DNA of 64,000 nt from Phoronis australis (taxonomy: Eukaryota > Phoronida > Phoronidae), in contig NMRA01000169.1 of the NCBI GenBank assembly GCA_002633005.1, forward strand, positions 85,679-149,678. Direction: 5' to 3'. The notes beneath the pieces were generated by a model. That model did not search any database. It was not told the DNA's origin and saw only the letters and a list, made by a program, of their open reading frames with translations. The translations under genes and the position numbers were made by a program. Positions 24,145 through 34,713 of the stretch are shown piece by piece (position 1 is the stretch's first letter; every line of letters starts with the position of its first letter).

Positions 24145-24960
24145 GTTGCTTGACATTATGCAAATGGTTTCAAACGGTTTACTGGCGGGTAAATCTGGTC
24201 GAACTCAGATATTTGATCGTGTGTGGCGGGGCTAATCCACACCTAGACTTATCTCGCAGTGTTTATTCATGATACATGGGCTTACGTAGAGTATTTTTCA
24301 ACTGGTTCCATGCGGTTACCTCTTGGGTTGATTTACTTCAAATTTCAGACCTTCTTTAGTCGTCTGGCAGCGGCACCCCACCACTGAAATTGTCTGGCAT
24401 CTTACTGTTGTACGATGTACAGTGAAGCTGAGCATCGTGCAGTTGATTTTTAAGCGGTTACCTTGTGGGTTGATCTAGCTCAACTCAGGTATTTGGACGT
24501 GTCTGGCGGGGCTAACCCACCACTAGATTTGTCTGGTAGTGTTTATTCGTGATACCTGGGCTTACGGTGAACATTATGGAACTTGTTTTGGGTTGATCAA
24601 GCTCAATTTTTTACCCTTTTTGATAATCGTCTGGCAGGGGCACCCCACCACTGAAATTGTTTGGCATCTAGCAGCTGTACCATGTACAGTGATGCTGAAC
24701 ATCGTGCAATTGGTTTCAAACGGTTACCTGGTGGGTTGATCTACCTCAACTCGGGTACTTGGGGGTGTCTGGCTGGGCTGACCCACCACTAAATTTGTCT
24801 GGCAGTGTTCATTCGGGATACCTGGGCCCAAGGTGAATATTTTGCAACTGGTTTCACGCGGTTACCTCTTGGATTGATATAGCTCAATTTTTTACCTTGT
24901 TTATAACCGTCTGGCTGATACTCCCCACCATTGAAATTGTCTGGCAGCATAGACTATAGT
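24145..24960. repeat. Right arm of the large inverted repeat, ~280-bp composite tandem units
   Basis: GGTTTCAAACGGTTTAC-type blocks recur at about 24165, 24454 and 24709, alternating with TTCCATGCGGTTACC-type blocks at about 24301 and 24851. This gives a composite unit of roughly 255-290 bp made of two related half-units. Each unit carries GTTGATCTAGCTCAA and CTGGCAG/CTGGCGG words. The arm is the reverse complement of 19340-19865. Confidence 0.75.
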
Positions 24961-26529
24961 ACATGGACCGCCAACTCCGTATACTTTCAATGGACGAAAT
25001 CTGTTATCTTACGCATAAGCCCTTACGTCATAATTCACTGGCGACACCTGGTTAAATTTTCTGGTGCAATTTCCGGCAAGTACGTCGTCTGTTAATCATG
25101 GTCGGCTACTGTGTGGCCGAAGACCCCATAATGGGTTGTGGGAAGAAAAGCTTACTTCTTGTGTCAACGTGAATGGCAGTTGTTTCAGCAATAAGACTTT
25201 ATACATTTGTTCAAGGCACTTCGAAGATGAATGTTTTTAAGAGACTCTGCTACTTAATCCTGTCTTCACAAATCCATTTTTGTTTTCTCCGTTTTGATGA
25301 AAACTATCTGGTAAATTTTTGACGAAAATTGTCCGCTAAATTTCTTCCAAAGGTAAAGACTCGTAAACTCTTGTCCTTACGAGGAAGTTCAGCCATAGTC
25401 TAGTGAGAGAATTAACCAAATTACACTTCACTGGCCCTGATCAGACGGTTAGTCTCAGCAGAATGCGCACATTTGGCCAGGATTTGGATCAGCGATTTTA
25501 ACTAATTCACATTCGTGTACAAATAAATAGAACGCTGGTAAAACCTTTAACATCAATAAAGATTACATTAGTACTTCTTAAATAACCACTTGAACCAGTC
25601 AAAATCTATCTCGCAATTCAACAGCAGGTAACATACTCATTTCTCGTCGAATATATGCGGCACAAAATCTCTCGACTGCAGTTTATGAAAATGCAACCAA
25701 CTTCTTTGAAAACATGGAACAGGAACACCAGAGGGGTGTAAAGGTTGTTTTTATTCTTCAATGTTAAGTTTTTGTAAGCGGAAATATGTGTTTCCGCCTT
25801 AAGTCCTAACATTTCTAAACTTAAGCCTTTCAAACGAACGTTTATGACGAAAACAAAATTCTTCAACCAGTTTTGTAAAGTACTATGCCACCTGTAGGGT
25901 ACATAATGAGCCAACCCGACTCCTGATGTACCAAAAGGGTCCCGTGCATAAAGGATAATAAGTAATGCCCTTCTGAAATATTACCGTATTCGCCCAATAA
26001 GCGGCCAGAGTGTTTAGAAAAATCCGCTTCAGGAAGGGGGCTAAAGCTCCCCCCAGCCATAGTTCCGTTACGAATGCGCCGTGTTCCGAAATTGACACTA
26101 GAAATTGGATCTGAGCCCCCCACCCCACTAAAACTGCCCACATTTTTTTTCAGCTGTATAATTTTAATTGCCGGGGTTAATTAATAATTAATTAATAAAC
26201 TCTACCTTTCCCTGCGATCTTGCCGTTTTATTTTTTGCGGTAGCCAGGGGGGTGCCTCCTGCCCCCCTAAATCCGCCTATGCGCCTACGCACCTTAAGTT
26301 ATATTCAGTGCTCAAGCTTATACGGTGGGCTTTGGGCGCCTAATTACCTCTAACTTTATCACTACAGCACTGGAAAGTGCCTAAATGTGGGCGTACCTTC
26401 ATCCTCCAACACAAATCCTACCGCCGGCAAACGAGCATGTAGCTGGGCAAATAAGTGCAGATATGCACCAGAATTGTGTAAATGATGATAAAAGCACCAA
26501 ATTTTCCATGATGACTCACAAAAGCATAC

Positions 26530-26775
26530 TTAAGAGATTTGTCTGACTAGCCACCGGAAAATCCAGATGGCAGCCATTTTTCACGATGGCCGCATTCCAA
26601 TGTTTGCGATAATGATTTTCCTTGTAAATCAGTATCTACCCAACCAATTTTAGCGATCTTGGTGTCAAATATAATAGTTTTGGGTGCGCTTAATTCATTT
26701 TGGACACTGTGAACACTTTCAATTACATATATTTTCAGGATGTAGGCAATTATACACTTTAATTCGGTCAATTTA
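26530..26775 (-). repeat. Inverted copy of the 32.4-32.9 kb repeat
   Basis: On the minus strand the words AAAATGAATTAAGCGCACCC, ATTGGTTGGGTAGATACTGA and GGTGGCTAGTCAGACAAATC match, with scattered changes, the plus strand at 32,500-32,830. The pair brackets 26.8-32.4 kb. It could be the arms of a larger degenerate element or inverted duplicates of one repeat. Confidence 0.65.
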
Positions 26776-27240
26776 TATGATATTTGTCTGGTTGAATGCT
26801 TTGGTCATGCTGCATTTGTCTTGTATCCATAGCTGATTATATATTATGCATGGGGTGTACCAGTGTAGAGGTAGAAGTAGTACCTTTGTTTCAGCAGTCA
26901 GCCACATCCCCTGGATGGACTTCTGGCACTGGTCCTCACCGCTATGCCAACTCTCACTAATGGCTCCGAGAAGTTGTTGGTGTGCAACAATGGCCACATC
27001 CCGGGACACTGCATTGGCTCGCAGGCAAAACTAGGTGAGAGTAACACACAAAAGGTGTGTGTGAGAACTAAAGCATGTCGACCTCTAAACATACTGAGCA
27101 TGAAGCTGACGGATCATGACTTGAAGACAATGTCTGGTGAGTAATTGTCTGGCACTACCAGGGCACACTGGTGACAATTACTCCTGTGAAACTTAGCATG
27201 GGGTTCAATGTCAGCTGAATAGGAATCTTTATTAGATATA

Positions 27241-28634
27241 CAGTACAGCCACTGAATTTTTAGACTTCGTCCGGGCTACCTCACGCCTGGCCAGACCGGA
27301 GCGAAACCGGAACACAGGCGTGACAGAAATCAGTCACGGTCGCCTCACGCCTACTCTCCGGGTAGTCCTCACGCTTACCTCTGGTTTAGTTAACGCCTTC
27401 CTCACGCCTCGTTCACGCTTTCTCTGCGCCTCCGTCACGCTTACCTCACGCCTTCGGTAGCTGTGGTAACCATGGTAGGGCACCGGACTAATCAGTAAAA
27501 AAATACATGTAACGTCTTGATTGCCTGTCGTTTCGGTCAAGTTGCAAAGACATTATAGTATATTATAGAGTATCTTTGCAAGCCGTCATCTATCACACTT
27601 GGGTTCCGACTAACTCTGTAATTCCACGTGTTGTTCATACAAACGTCTTCCTTCAGCTCGTCTTGTGTTACACTTACATGTACATGTTCAATTTACGACT
27701 TAAGAGCCAGTCCAATCAACGACAAACATGTACAGTAACCACGGTTAGTAAATACGAATAAACGCGACCCTGTGCCCAGAGTCATCTTAACATGGCTGCG
27801 GACTCCTTGAAACTTGTCACAGGTGGATATGGTTAATTCGCCCAAAAAATAGCCTACGCATCTTGTGAAGTATTGTCATTCCGTAAATTTTTGTACCGCA
27901 CTGGCGTACATAAAATTTTAATAGGCCGCCCTTCTGACATACCCATCCCTTACTGCAAGCAAATGTTTTGACTTAAATGTCCTGAATCCGTAGTGCAGTT
28001 ATTTGTAGCCCCCCCTCCCTCCCCGTAGTGCATGCGTTTCGACTGAGTACATAGTATCCCCGGGGTACTTCTTCGCTAAAATAATTATAGCGGTCATCTG
28101 TTTGACTCGTCAAATGCATGGGCGTGATCAGTTTTCTCCGCATGATGCCGGAACTTGGGATCAATGTGCTCAGAATTGACATGCTATGCTCCTTCATATC
28201 GTGAAGGCAATTGAATAATTCCGCCGTGTACACGCGTGTTAAGATTCTTTATTAGTTTATATAAAAACAAATAATTATATATAAGTGAAAAGCAAAGTCC
28301 ACAGGTCTGTTTTCTGAAGTGACTTAAGATTTGAGACGGAAATTTTGGTCTTTTACTGCACGTGGCGATTTCAAAAAAAAATTAAACCTCACATGATAAA
28401 AAGTCTATGAGAATACAAACATCACTGCTAGTTACTGATGTAATTTTAATGAATTACTTTATCATCTGCGATGCAGGTAAACTCACGCCTAACTCACGGT
28501 AAGCTCCGGGTACAGTCACGCTTAGGCTCACGCCAGCTGTCACGGTTGATTCACGCCTCACTTTCCGGTCTGTCTCCGGTTACGGTCACGGGTGGCTACA
28601 CCGGAGAGAGTCTAATAATTCAGTGGCTGTACTG
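27241..28634. mobile_element. 1394-bp non-autonomous DNA transposon with TA target duplication
   Basis: Terminal inverted repeats: left CAGTACAGCCACTGAATTTT, and the same at the right end in reverse complement with one change, extending through TTAGACT. The ends are CAGT...ACTG and the flanks are TA on both sides (27239-27240, 28635-28636), as in Tc1/mariner or pogo-like elements. Subterminal zones (27279-27460 and 28483-28592) are packed with TCACGCC, TCACGCTT and TCACGG words. No transposase frame was seen. Confidence 0.75.
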
Positions 28635-28685
28635 TACCTGTTTAGTGTCCCAAATGCTGCTTAATTTACCCCATCACTTAAGCAG

Positions 28686-28686
28686 N
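28686..28686. other. Ambiguous base (N)
   Basis: A single undetermined base; frames crossing it should be read with care. Confidence 0.99.
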
Positions 28687-29887
28687 TAATGAAATGGGTG
28701 TTTGCAGAGTCTACATGGTTTCCACAGAATTCCAAGATGAGCCCGGTGTCTTGCCCTTGCCTTGGACGCAGTCACACAGGCGTGACACGGGTCCGGTGAA
28801 CACGCATATGTAAATTGTCCGACTCTCGCCAAAATCAGTTGCCGCACAGTCTGTAGGTGCGGTGGTTTGCTACTCACTTTATGCTGCATCAAGATTTCAC
28901 ACATGTGCAGAGGACATTCTTTTGAGGTTCCATACACTTCATCACACTCCATCATACTAGCAGATAACAGCAAGTCAGGATTCGCCAACCGGAACCATTT
29001 TGCCACCACTAAATTGACACCTGTTGTTGGACACTGGGTTCACGAAAAACGCGGAATTTTAATTAAAAAGGAAAAATACCTTAAAAAATTGCGCCTGACT
29101 TAATGACACATATCTAAATATTAATAAATCAACTTTTGAATCAAAACTATGCACTTTACTGGTGTTGTAATGTTCCAAACAGGTATCGGTATTGAAGGTA
29201 ATTTCTACTCAGGTGGTTGTCGCAATCTTGCAATTTGTATAGAAAAATGTTCAGCGCCAGAAAATTTTATTGTACTAATCAACAGCAATAAGATAGAAAC
29301 GTATTGTGTAAAAGTCTGGTGTTGATCAGGGTTGTGCCAGCTGAGATATACGGGCTCAAAGTGTGGCGAAATTGCAATGCCTTCTTAACCTCTGACCCCT
29401 CTATACTTTATGCATGAAATTTTTAACTTAGCGGCAGAGTTAATAAGTATTGCATAACATCTTTGTAAAGCCGAAGACTTGTTTTATTTAAAAATTACAA
29501 ACAAATAATGATCTCGTGCGCCGATATTTTTTATTGTGCAGTGTAAATAAGGCATTTTCGGCGAGTTCGTTGCATGGCATACCCCCAAAATAGAGGCTCC
29601 CTGATTTCTCCCACTTAAACAAGGTAAAATGAGATTGGACTTTGCTGTTTTGTTTATCATCCCAAAGGTAACTGAAATACATAGTATGGTTCAAATCGGT
29701 GACATTGGGTTTATCACCTTTCTGGGCATTTTTGCCTGCTGTGAGCCGTACTTCACTCTTAAAGGGCGTTGGATTAACGATCGGGCTAGGAGTAGGGCAA
29801 AATGCATGAACCTAGTCGTATCCCATACAGTAAAGTGCCCGAGACACAAAAGGATAAATCCTCCACCCTGCGTATCATAAAATAACA

Positions 29888-32240
29888 ATGGCTTCAAGTA
29901 AAACATTTTGGAGCACCAACTGGGACAAATGTTGCATTTGTCAAACGGAGATGAAGAAAGATCTCAAGTCTCCACTTTCAAATCCTTCGAAACGGCAAGA
30001 TGACGGATACAACCAGTTGGGGAAAAATATTCCTCGATTTCATTCTCTCATTGAATTGTCAATAAATCTCGATCCTGCAAGACATGACAATGGCAGCGTG
30101 ATAGAGAACACTTTGAGAAAGAACAATGATCAGTACCATTCCAGATGCAGGCTGCTTTTCTGCAATACGAAGTTACAGCGAGCTGAAAAAGATCATCAGC
30201 CCTTGTAGCGGACATTAGTGACAATAGCAACAACAGCAAAGTACCAAGAAGAATCCCAAGACAACCGAATGCTTCTTGTGTGAGACAAGCTATGACCTTG
30301 AAATTGAACCACAAAATCAATGAATGTGCCAAGACTCTCAATGATGGTAAGCTCCTAGCAAAACTGAGTGCCGGAGATGCCATCGCACAGGAAGTAAAAT
30401 ATCACCCAGCATGCTTGGTAGCTCTATACAACAGAGAGAGGGCATTTCTGATACCCGACTAGAAGAACGGTTGCTTTTCCACATCCCAGAATTAGAAGCT
30501 CATCACCAAGGACGAGATGTCCTTCTTGCCTTCAGGGTAGACGTGAGAGAAATTCTACCACAAGCCAGCAAATATGGTGAAGCAATCCACTTGGCCAAGG
30601 CTGTTGGGATAATACGAAGTGACATGGTAAAGCATAAAAGACCATTCAATGGCACATTCCACGATGGATGTCTTGGAAATGCTGTGCCTGACTATTGCAG
30701 ATCCAGCGGTAGCTGAGCTCGTTGCAACACATCACGAGAGAGGAAAACAACAATTCAAGTTATTTGTAGAAAGCCTGGAGAGTGGAGATACAAGTGCCTT
30801 CTACCACCCCATAAAGAAGAACAAGGTTGCCTTTTTCAAACATGAGAACGTTGCCTGTAGTTCCAACGAAAAGGTCATGAAAGAAGACTGTCATTTGTTC
30901 TCCAGACTATTCATCTCCTGCCAGGTAAGAAAGTGTGATTTGCAGGAGTTCTTCGCTCATGAGAACCAGACAGCTTCTGCTTCACTCAGTTACAATGGAA
31001 AGCTTCGTGCATCCCAAAAGTCACAGCTGACATACATTCTTGAATCCGGAGTCACTCTACCAGAAAGCGAACCAGAAGGAGATACCATCATCATTGATGG
31101 CTCAGCTCTGATCAATGCCATACATGTATCTCCGCGGAGCTCAAAGTCATTTGATGACTATGTCAAAGAAGATTTTCTGCCAAAGTTGGAGTGCTATGCT
31201 GCCAAATACGAACGGGTGGACATTGTATTTGATGTCTACCAGAAACTGAGCCAGAACCAAAACAGGACTTGGGATCAGGAGAAGATTATCAGGAAGTATC
31301 AAGACGCCTCAAAACTGGAGAAGCTTTCTGCGAGATGATGGCAATAAGACTGAACTATTTAATTTCCTCGCAGAGAAAACGCGTGAAACTGAGACAACAA
31401 GCACCATCATAGTGACTAAGAGGGATAATGCCATCAGCAACAGAGTGAGATCCCTAGATGCCGTGGCCCATGCTCCCATGAGGAAGCTGACACCAGAGTG
31501 TGTGTGTACCTCACAAGGTAGCATAACCATTATCATCAAAGCAAACGACACTGATGTTGTCGTCACAGCAGTGTCGACCATGCCATTCTTACAACACCAT
31601 GGGCTAGAACACTTGTGGATAGCCTATGGACAAGGAGCCGGAGCTCGGTGAATTCTTGTTCACGAGGTAGTTTCTTCAATAAGGCCGGAGAAAGTCAGCG
31701 GTATCCTTTTCTTCCATGCTTTCACAGGCTGTGATGTGGTTTCAGGTTTTCGTGGCAAAGGAAAAAAATCTGCATGGCTGACATGGGATGTGTGTGATGA
31801 TGTTACTGAAACCTTCAAGAAACTCAGCTATTGTCCGGGAGAAATTTCAGACGATGACCTGCAGAATCTAGAGAACTTCGTTGTCCTAATGTATGACAGA
31901 TCCAGTGCAGCTAGTGGTGTCAACGAGGTAAGGTTGGATCTCTTTCCTCGCAAGCAGAGGACTTATGATGCGATTCCACCAACCAGAGATGCCTTGAGGG
32001 ACTATGTCAAACGTGCTGCCTACCAAAGTGGGATCATCTGGAGCCAGACGACTACATGTACAAACCAGCACTCCTGCTGACTGGGGTTTGGTTCAATGTG
32101 AAGAGTCATGGACAACACCTCCACCAATAGTTGCATGCTACCAGGAATTGACCAAGTGCTGCTAAAAGAAAGGCTGCACCCTGAGGTGCAAATGTTTCTG
32201 AGCAGGACTTTCTTGTACCGCTCTGTGTAGCTGCAGTAAC
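29888..32240 (+). pseudogene. Degenerate transposon-type ORF (zinc-knuckle N-terminus, metal-binding-like core)
   Basis: Read across frames it forms one long decayed protein. The N-terminus has CCICQTEMKKDL, then HSRCRLLFC (29888-30208). After a frameshift come CFLCETSYDLEIE and KLSAGDAIAQEVKYHPACLV (to 30462). Another shift gives 30411-30716 (LEERLLFHIPELEAHHQGRD). The longest frame, 30649-31338, has EDCHLFSRLFISCQ and TIIIDGSALINAI. Further frames carry NDTDVVVTAV (31412-31651) and FFHAFTGCDVVSGFRGKGKK (upstream of and into 31736-32080). The layout matches a multi-copy invertebrate and fish repeat-encoded protein known to me only as uncharacterised; the normal C-terminal cysteine-rich tail is not seen. 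Several frameshifts and stops make it inactive. Confidence 0.6.
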
Positions 32241-32416
32241 GTCGTTGTGAACGAATTCAGTAAGAGAATGAATAATAAACAATAGATTCTGAACAATATA
32301 TTATTGTGTGTTATTATTTTACCATTAATGTGATGTTCATGTTCGACTAAGTTTGTGATTTATGATTCCGTCCGTTTATTTTGTATTTGAATTGCGAGAG
32401 CATACTTCCGTTTCTC

Positions 32417-32780
32417 GTTAATAAAATGCTTTTTGATGTTGTACTTTTTGTTTAATATATTAATAGTTGCTCACATGGTGTTAAAATGCTTCTGGAAATA
32501 TTGAAAATGAATTCAGCATACCCAAAAAACATATAATTTGACAACAAGTTCATGAAAATCGGTTGGGCAGAGACAGATTTATGAGGAAAAGCATTACCGT
32601 TAATAAAATGCATTTTGATGTTGTATTTTTTGTTTAATATATTACTTGTTGCTCACATGGTGTTAAAATGCTTCTGGAAATATTAAAAATGAATTCAGCA
32701 TATCAAAAAACATATAGTTTGTCAACAAGTTCATGAAAATCGGTTGGGTAGAGACAGATTTATGAGGAAAAGCATTACCC
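32417..32780. repeat. Tandem duplication, two copies of a 182-bp unit
   Basis: Copy 1 (32417-32598) and copy 2 (32599-32780) both start gttaataaaatgc and end in tgaggaaaagcattacc, with only scattered differences. The unit is also related to the inverted copy at 26.5-26.8 kb. Confidence 0.9.
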
Positions 32781-32892
32781 GCAAGCACCAAATTGGATTT
32801 TTAGGTGGCTAGTCGGGCAGATCTGTTGAGTATACCTTAGGAAGTCACCATGCCAATTGTGGTGCTTGTATCATCAAATGCATGATTTTTCT

Positions 32893-32982
32893 ACAGAGTG
32901 CACTTCCCATGCACGGTAGGTTATGACGCAGACGACTATGACGAAGACGATAGAGACGACGGATGCTGTGACAAACTTTAAG
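32893..32982 (+). pseudogene. Relic of the 3' end of a TRP-like channel gene
   Basis: The stretch reads RVHFPCTVGYDADDYDEDDR then DDGCCDKL and a stop. It aligns with the C-terminus of the channel gene at 42882, which reads RVYFPCMVGYDTDGCDDGN. DNA identity is high over GTGCACTTCCCATGCACGG and the following bases. Nothing upstream resembles the channel body, so this is a fragment. TTTTCTACAG just before it could serve as an acceptor, so a last exon of another copy is a weaker alternative. Confidence 0.7.
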
Positions 32983-32999
32983 ACTGGAGTCACTGCTTT

Positions 33000-33788
33000 A
33001 ATTTAATGAGGTTGCGTTCTTAGCTACTAGCTATTGTGATTGCACGAAACTGATAAAAAGACAAAAGCAATTCAGAGCTGCAAGACAATGCGTATTCTCT
33101 TCTTTATAATAGTGTTTCAGTGTTCTTAACGTTTTGGAAAGACTGTGTTCCTAAGAACACTAGCAGTCCTGAACAGAGAGCAGTTGCTGTTCAAACAAGT
33201 GCCCTTGCATCCAAACTGTCGAAACAAGAGCTAGATCAAGAAATTTTAAAATATGAGTTTAATATTAGTGTATCGTACTGAGATGTATTTTCAGCCACAC
33301 ACGAGTTGATATTGTACTTACTTTATTGTATTGAACTGTACAGAACCTTGACTTTGCAGACGGAAGGTTACTAGACAATTTACGAAGTAACTGCAAATAT
33401 GTCTTTCTTTGATTACCCCAATAGGCGCACTGTGATTTTGAATTTTGGGAAGGCAATAGATGTAACAAAATGGTAGGATAGAGAAAAAGGTTATAATGAA
33501 GGAAGGGTGGCGGCCATGGTGATGGTGGTCAATGTGATTGGGATGATTTCATGGTGGGTATTCAGGGGGTGGTAGAGATGGTGGTAAAAATGGCTAAAAT
33601 AGGTGTAATAGGGGAGGAAAAATCTGTCCATAGTTGTTTTTGTAGTTAAATTCGTAAGTGCAAGTTGTTAGAATTTGAGCACATGTGTGCCGATGTTTAA
33701 AAAAATCAATTTCCAAAATAAGTTTCTTGTAGTATTTGAACAAAATTTGTCACTACTTTCAAAACAGTTACATGTGTGTTCATCTATT
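33000..33788. other. No gene recognised
   Basis: AT-rich sequence with a GGT/GAT-rich patch at about 33500-33600. Nothing coding was recognised. Confidence 0.4.
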
Positions 33789-33804
33789 ACACTGATCAAG
33801 TATT

Positions 33805-34697
33805 TTTTTTTTTTTATTATTCTCCCAGTTCAACATAAGTAAGGACAAAGGTCTGGGATTCCCTTGCCTTACTTTACAATTCAATGAAAATAAAGTTTAC
33901 TAAGTTAAAAATATACGTGAACCGGATTTTGAAATAGATTTAACAAAAGAAAACAAAAACATACAAGACAATATAGTAGTATATGGCTCTGAAAAAAAAA
34001 GGAGGGGGGAGAGTATTTTGGAATGATAAAATATCCTTACATTGCTATCAAATTATGCATTTGTGACCACCTGTTTGTAAATTTTTCCATTTGTAAATTT
34101 TTTGAATAAATATGTTTTTCACTGGAGTAATAACTGTTAATTTCTTTTGTTAATACAATTAAATTTGGAGGTTTACCCTTGAGACGTTGCTTATATAAAT
34201 GGAACTTGCTGAGACACAAGATTAAATTTTGAATTGGCTGGCTTCTACATCTGTTTCCAAAGAAAACTGTAAGCACATTTGTACCAAGGGAAATATTAGT
34301 TTTGTTTCTAACCCAACCTTCAACATTGTTCCAAAAATTTTGAACAACATCACATTGCCAGTATAAGTGAAGCAAAGTCTCAGGTTCAGTCTTACAAAAC
34401 GTACACAAGGGGGAGTTGGTTACCCCAATTTTGACAAGGTAAGAGTTACAGCTAATTATCCTATGTGACAGTCTAAATTGAAACCAACGAAGTTTCACGT
34501 CAAGTGTAAAATTCAGAAAGTAGGCAAATTTCCACCATTCTGTAGTGTCAAGTATTGCAAGTTCTGCCTGCCACTTCATCTCAGACCTAGGCCGGGCATA
34601 TTTGTTTAGCACCAAAGTGTTATATATATGTTTTGTTCCCTTCTTGTCTGCAAGTAACAATTTCACAAAAATTGGGATAGAGGGTGCGTAGAAGGAA
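33805..34697 (-). mobile_element. 5'-truncated LINE insertion (Tx1/L1-type C-terminus) with 16-bp target duplication
   Basis: Minus-strand element of 893 bp. Flanking direct repeats ACACTGATCAAGTATT at 33789-33804 and 34698-34713 are identical. The element ends in a poly-T (poly-A on its own strand) beginning at 33805. Its coding part (34037 to about 34697) gives a reverse-transcriptase C-terminus with the zf-RVT signature: RLSHRIISCNSYL, then PLCTFCKTEPETLLHLYWQC, then QNFWNNV. The polymerase and endonuclease parts are missing, as expected from 5' truncation. A perfect target repeat and an open frame indicate a recent insertion. Confidence 0.92.
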
Positions 34698-34713
34698 ACA
34701 CTGATCAAGTATT

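Noticed and set aside
26773-27144. Small frames on both strands around 26.9 kb
   Set aside because: No domain recognised; they lie inside the repeat-rich 26.5-32.9 kb block.
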